Shown here: positions 5,268-5,377 of the stretch, in pieces
How the letters are laid out: every line of letters begins with the position of its first letter
How positions within the stretch are numbered: position 1 is the first letter of the stretch
Origin: an uncultured Haemophilus sp.
GTDB lineage: Bacteria; Pseudomonadota; Gammaproteobacteria; Enterobacterales; Pasteurellaceae
Assembly (NCBI RefSeq): GCF_937976265.1
Contig: NZ_CALJRX010000162.1
Coordinates: 1-5,377, forward strand
Length of the DNA: 5,377 bases
Reading direction: 5' to 3'
Notes under the pieces: generated by a model
What the model saw: only the letters and a program-made list of their open reading frames with translations
Told to the model about the DNA's origin: nothing
Database searches by the model: none
Position numbers and translations under genes: made by a program

Positions 5268-5377
5268 ATGAGCAATATGACGGACGATTCCCAACCGTTA
5301 ATTACCCATCTTGTTGAACTCAGAAACCGCTTATTACGTTGTGTAATTTGTATTTTAGTGGTTTTTGTGGCGTTGGT
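5268..5377 (+). CDS. tatC: Sec-independent protein translocase subunit TatC (5' part only)
   Basis: TatC is the polytopic core of the translocase and binds the twin-arginine motif. Only the first 36 residues lie in the window. They include P-L-I-T-H-L-V-E-L-R-N-R-L-L, which matches the conserved TatC N terminus (E. coli has P-L-I-T-H-L-I-E-L-R-K-R-L-L), and the start of the first membrane helix. AGAG at 5257-5260, overlapping the tatB stop, lies seven bases before the ATG at 5268 and favours it over the in-frame ATG at 5277. The gap to tatB is 9 bp, so tatABC is one operon. The gene continues past the window end and no break is visible. Confidence 0.95.
   Translation, partial: MSNMTDDSQPLITHLVELRNRLLRCVICILVVFVAL

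Overview
The window looks like chromosomal DNA from a member of the Pasteurellaceae (Haemophilus/Aggregatibacter type). The base composition is AT-rich. The 9-bp DNA uptake signal sequence of the H. influenzae class (AAGTGCGGT or its complement) occurs four times exactly. The Tat proteins resemble the gammaproteobacterial ones closely. The genus cannot be fixed from the sequence alone.

Layout: a 207-bp upstream region (candidate promoter, several inverted repeats) leads into a full-length BetT-like BCCT transporter gene (208-2235, TTG start). An uptake-signal stem-loop terminator follows, and then a second, divergent BCCT gene (2300-4219). The 200 bp after it hold a short remnant that repeats the last codons of the first BCCT gene plus half of its terminator, a second uptake-signal terminator, and a good sigma70-type promoter. 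That promoter drives the twin-arginine translocation operon tatA (4420-4650), tatB (4653-5258) and tatC (from 5268, cut by the window end). Every gene is on the + strand.

Function: the two transporters are predicted inner-membrane carriers for betaine-like quaternary ammonium compounds, with C-terminal cytoplasmic domains of the BetT type. The first keeps the substrate aromatic residues and the TSADS motif of ion-coupled members. The second keeps the aromatic residues but has lost TSADS, a conserved Gln in TM5 and the PFVG sequence in TM8, so its coupling or function may differ. TatA, TatB and TatC form the machinery that exports folded proteins with twin-arginine signal peptides. Nothing in the sequence links the transporters to Tat beyond adjacency, and a terminator and a promoter separate them.

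The most notable observation is that the second BCCT gene lies between two copies of a 48-bp sequence (2212-2259 and 4267-4314, 46/48 identical). This repeat spans the last codons of the first gene, its double stop and its uptake-signal arm. The two copies are far more alike than the two transporters are. This suggests gain of the second gene by recombination, and a simple route for its precise loss. I found no mobile element, CRISPR array, tRNA or rRNA, and no clearly new multi-gene system.
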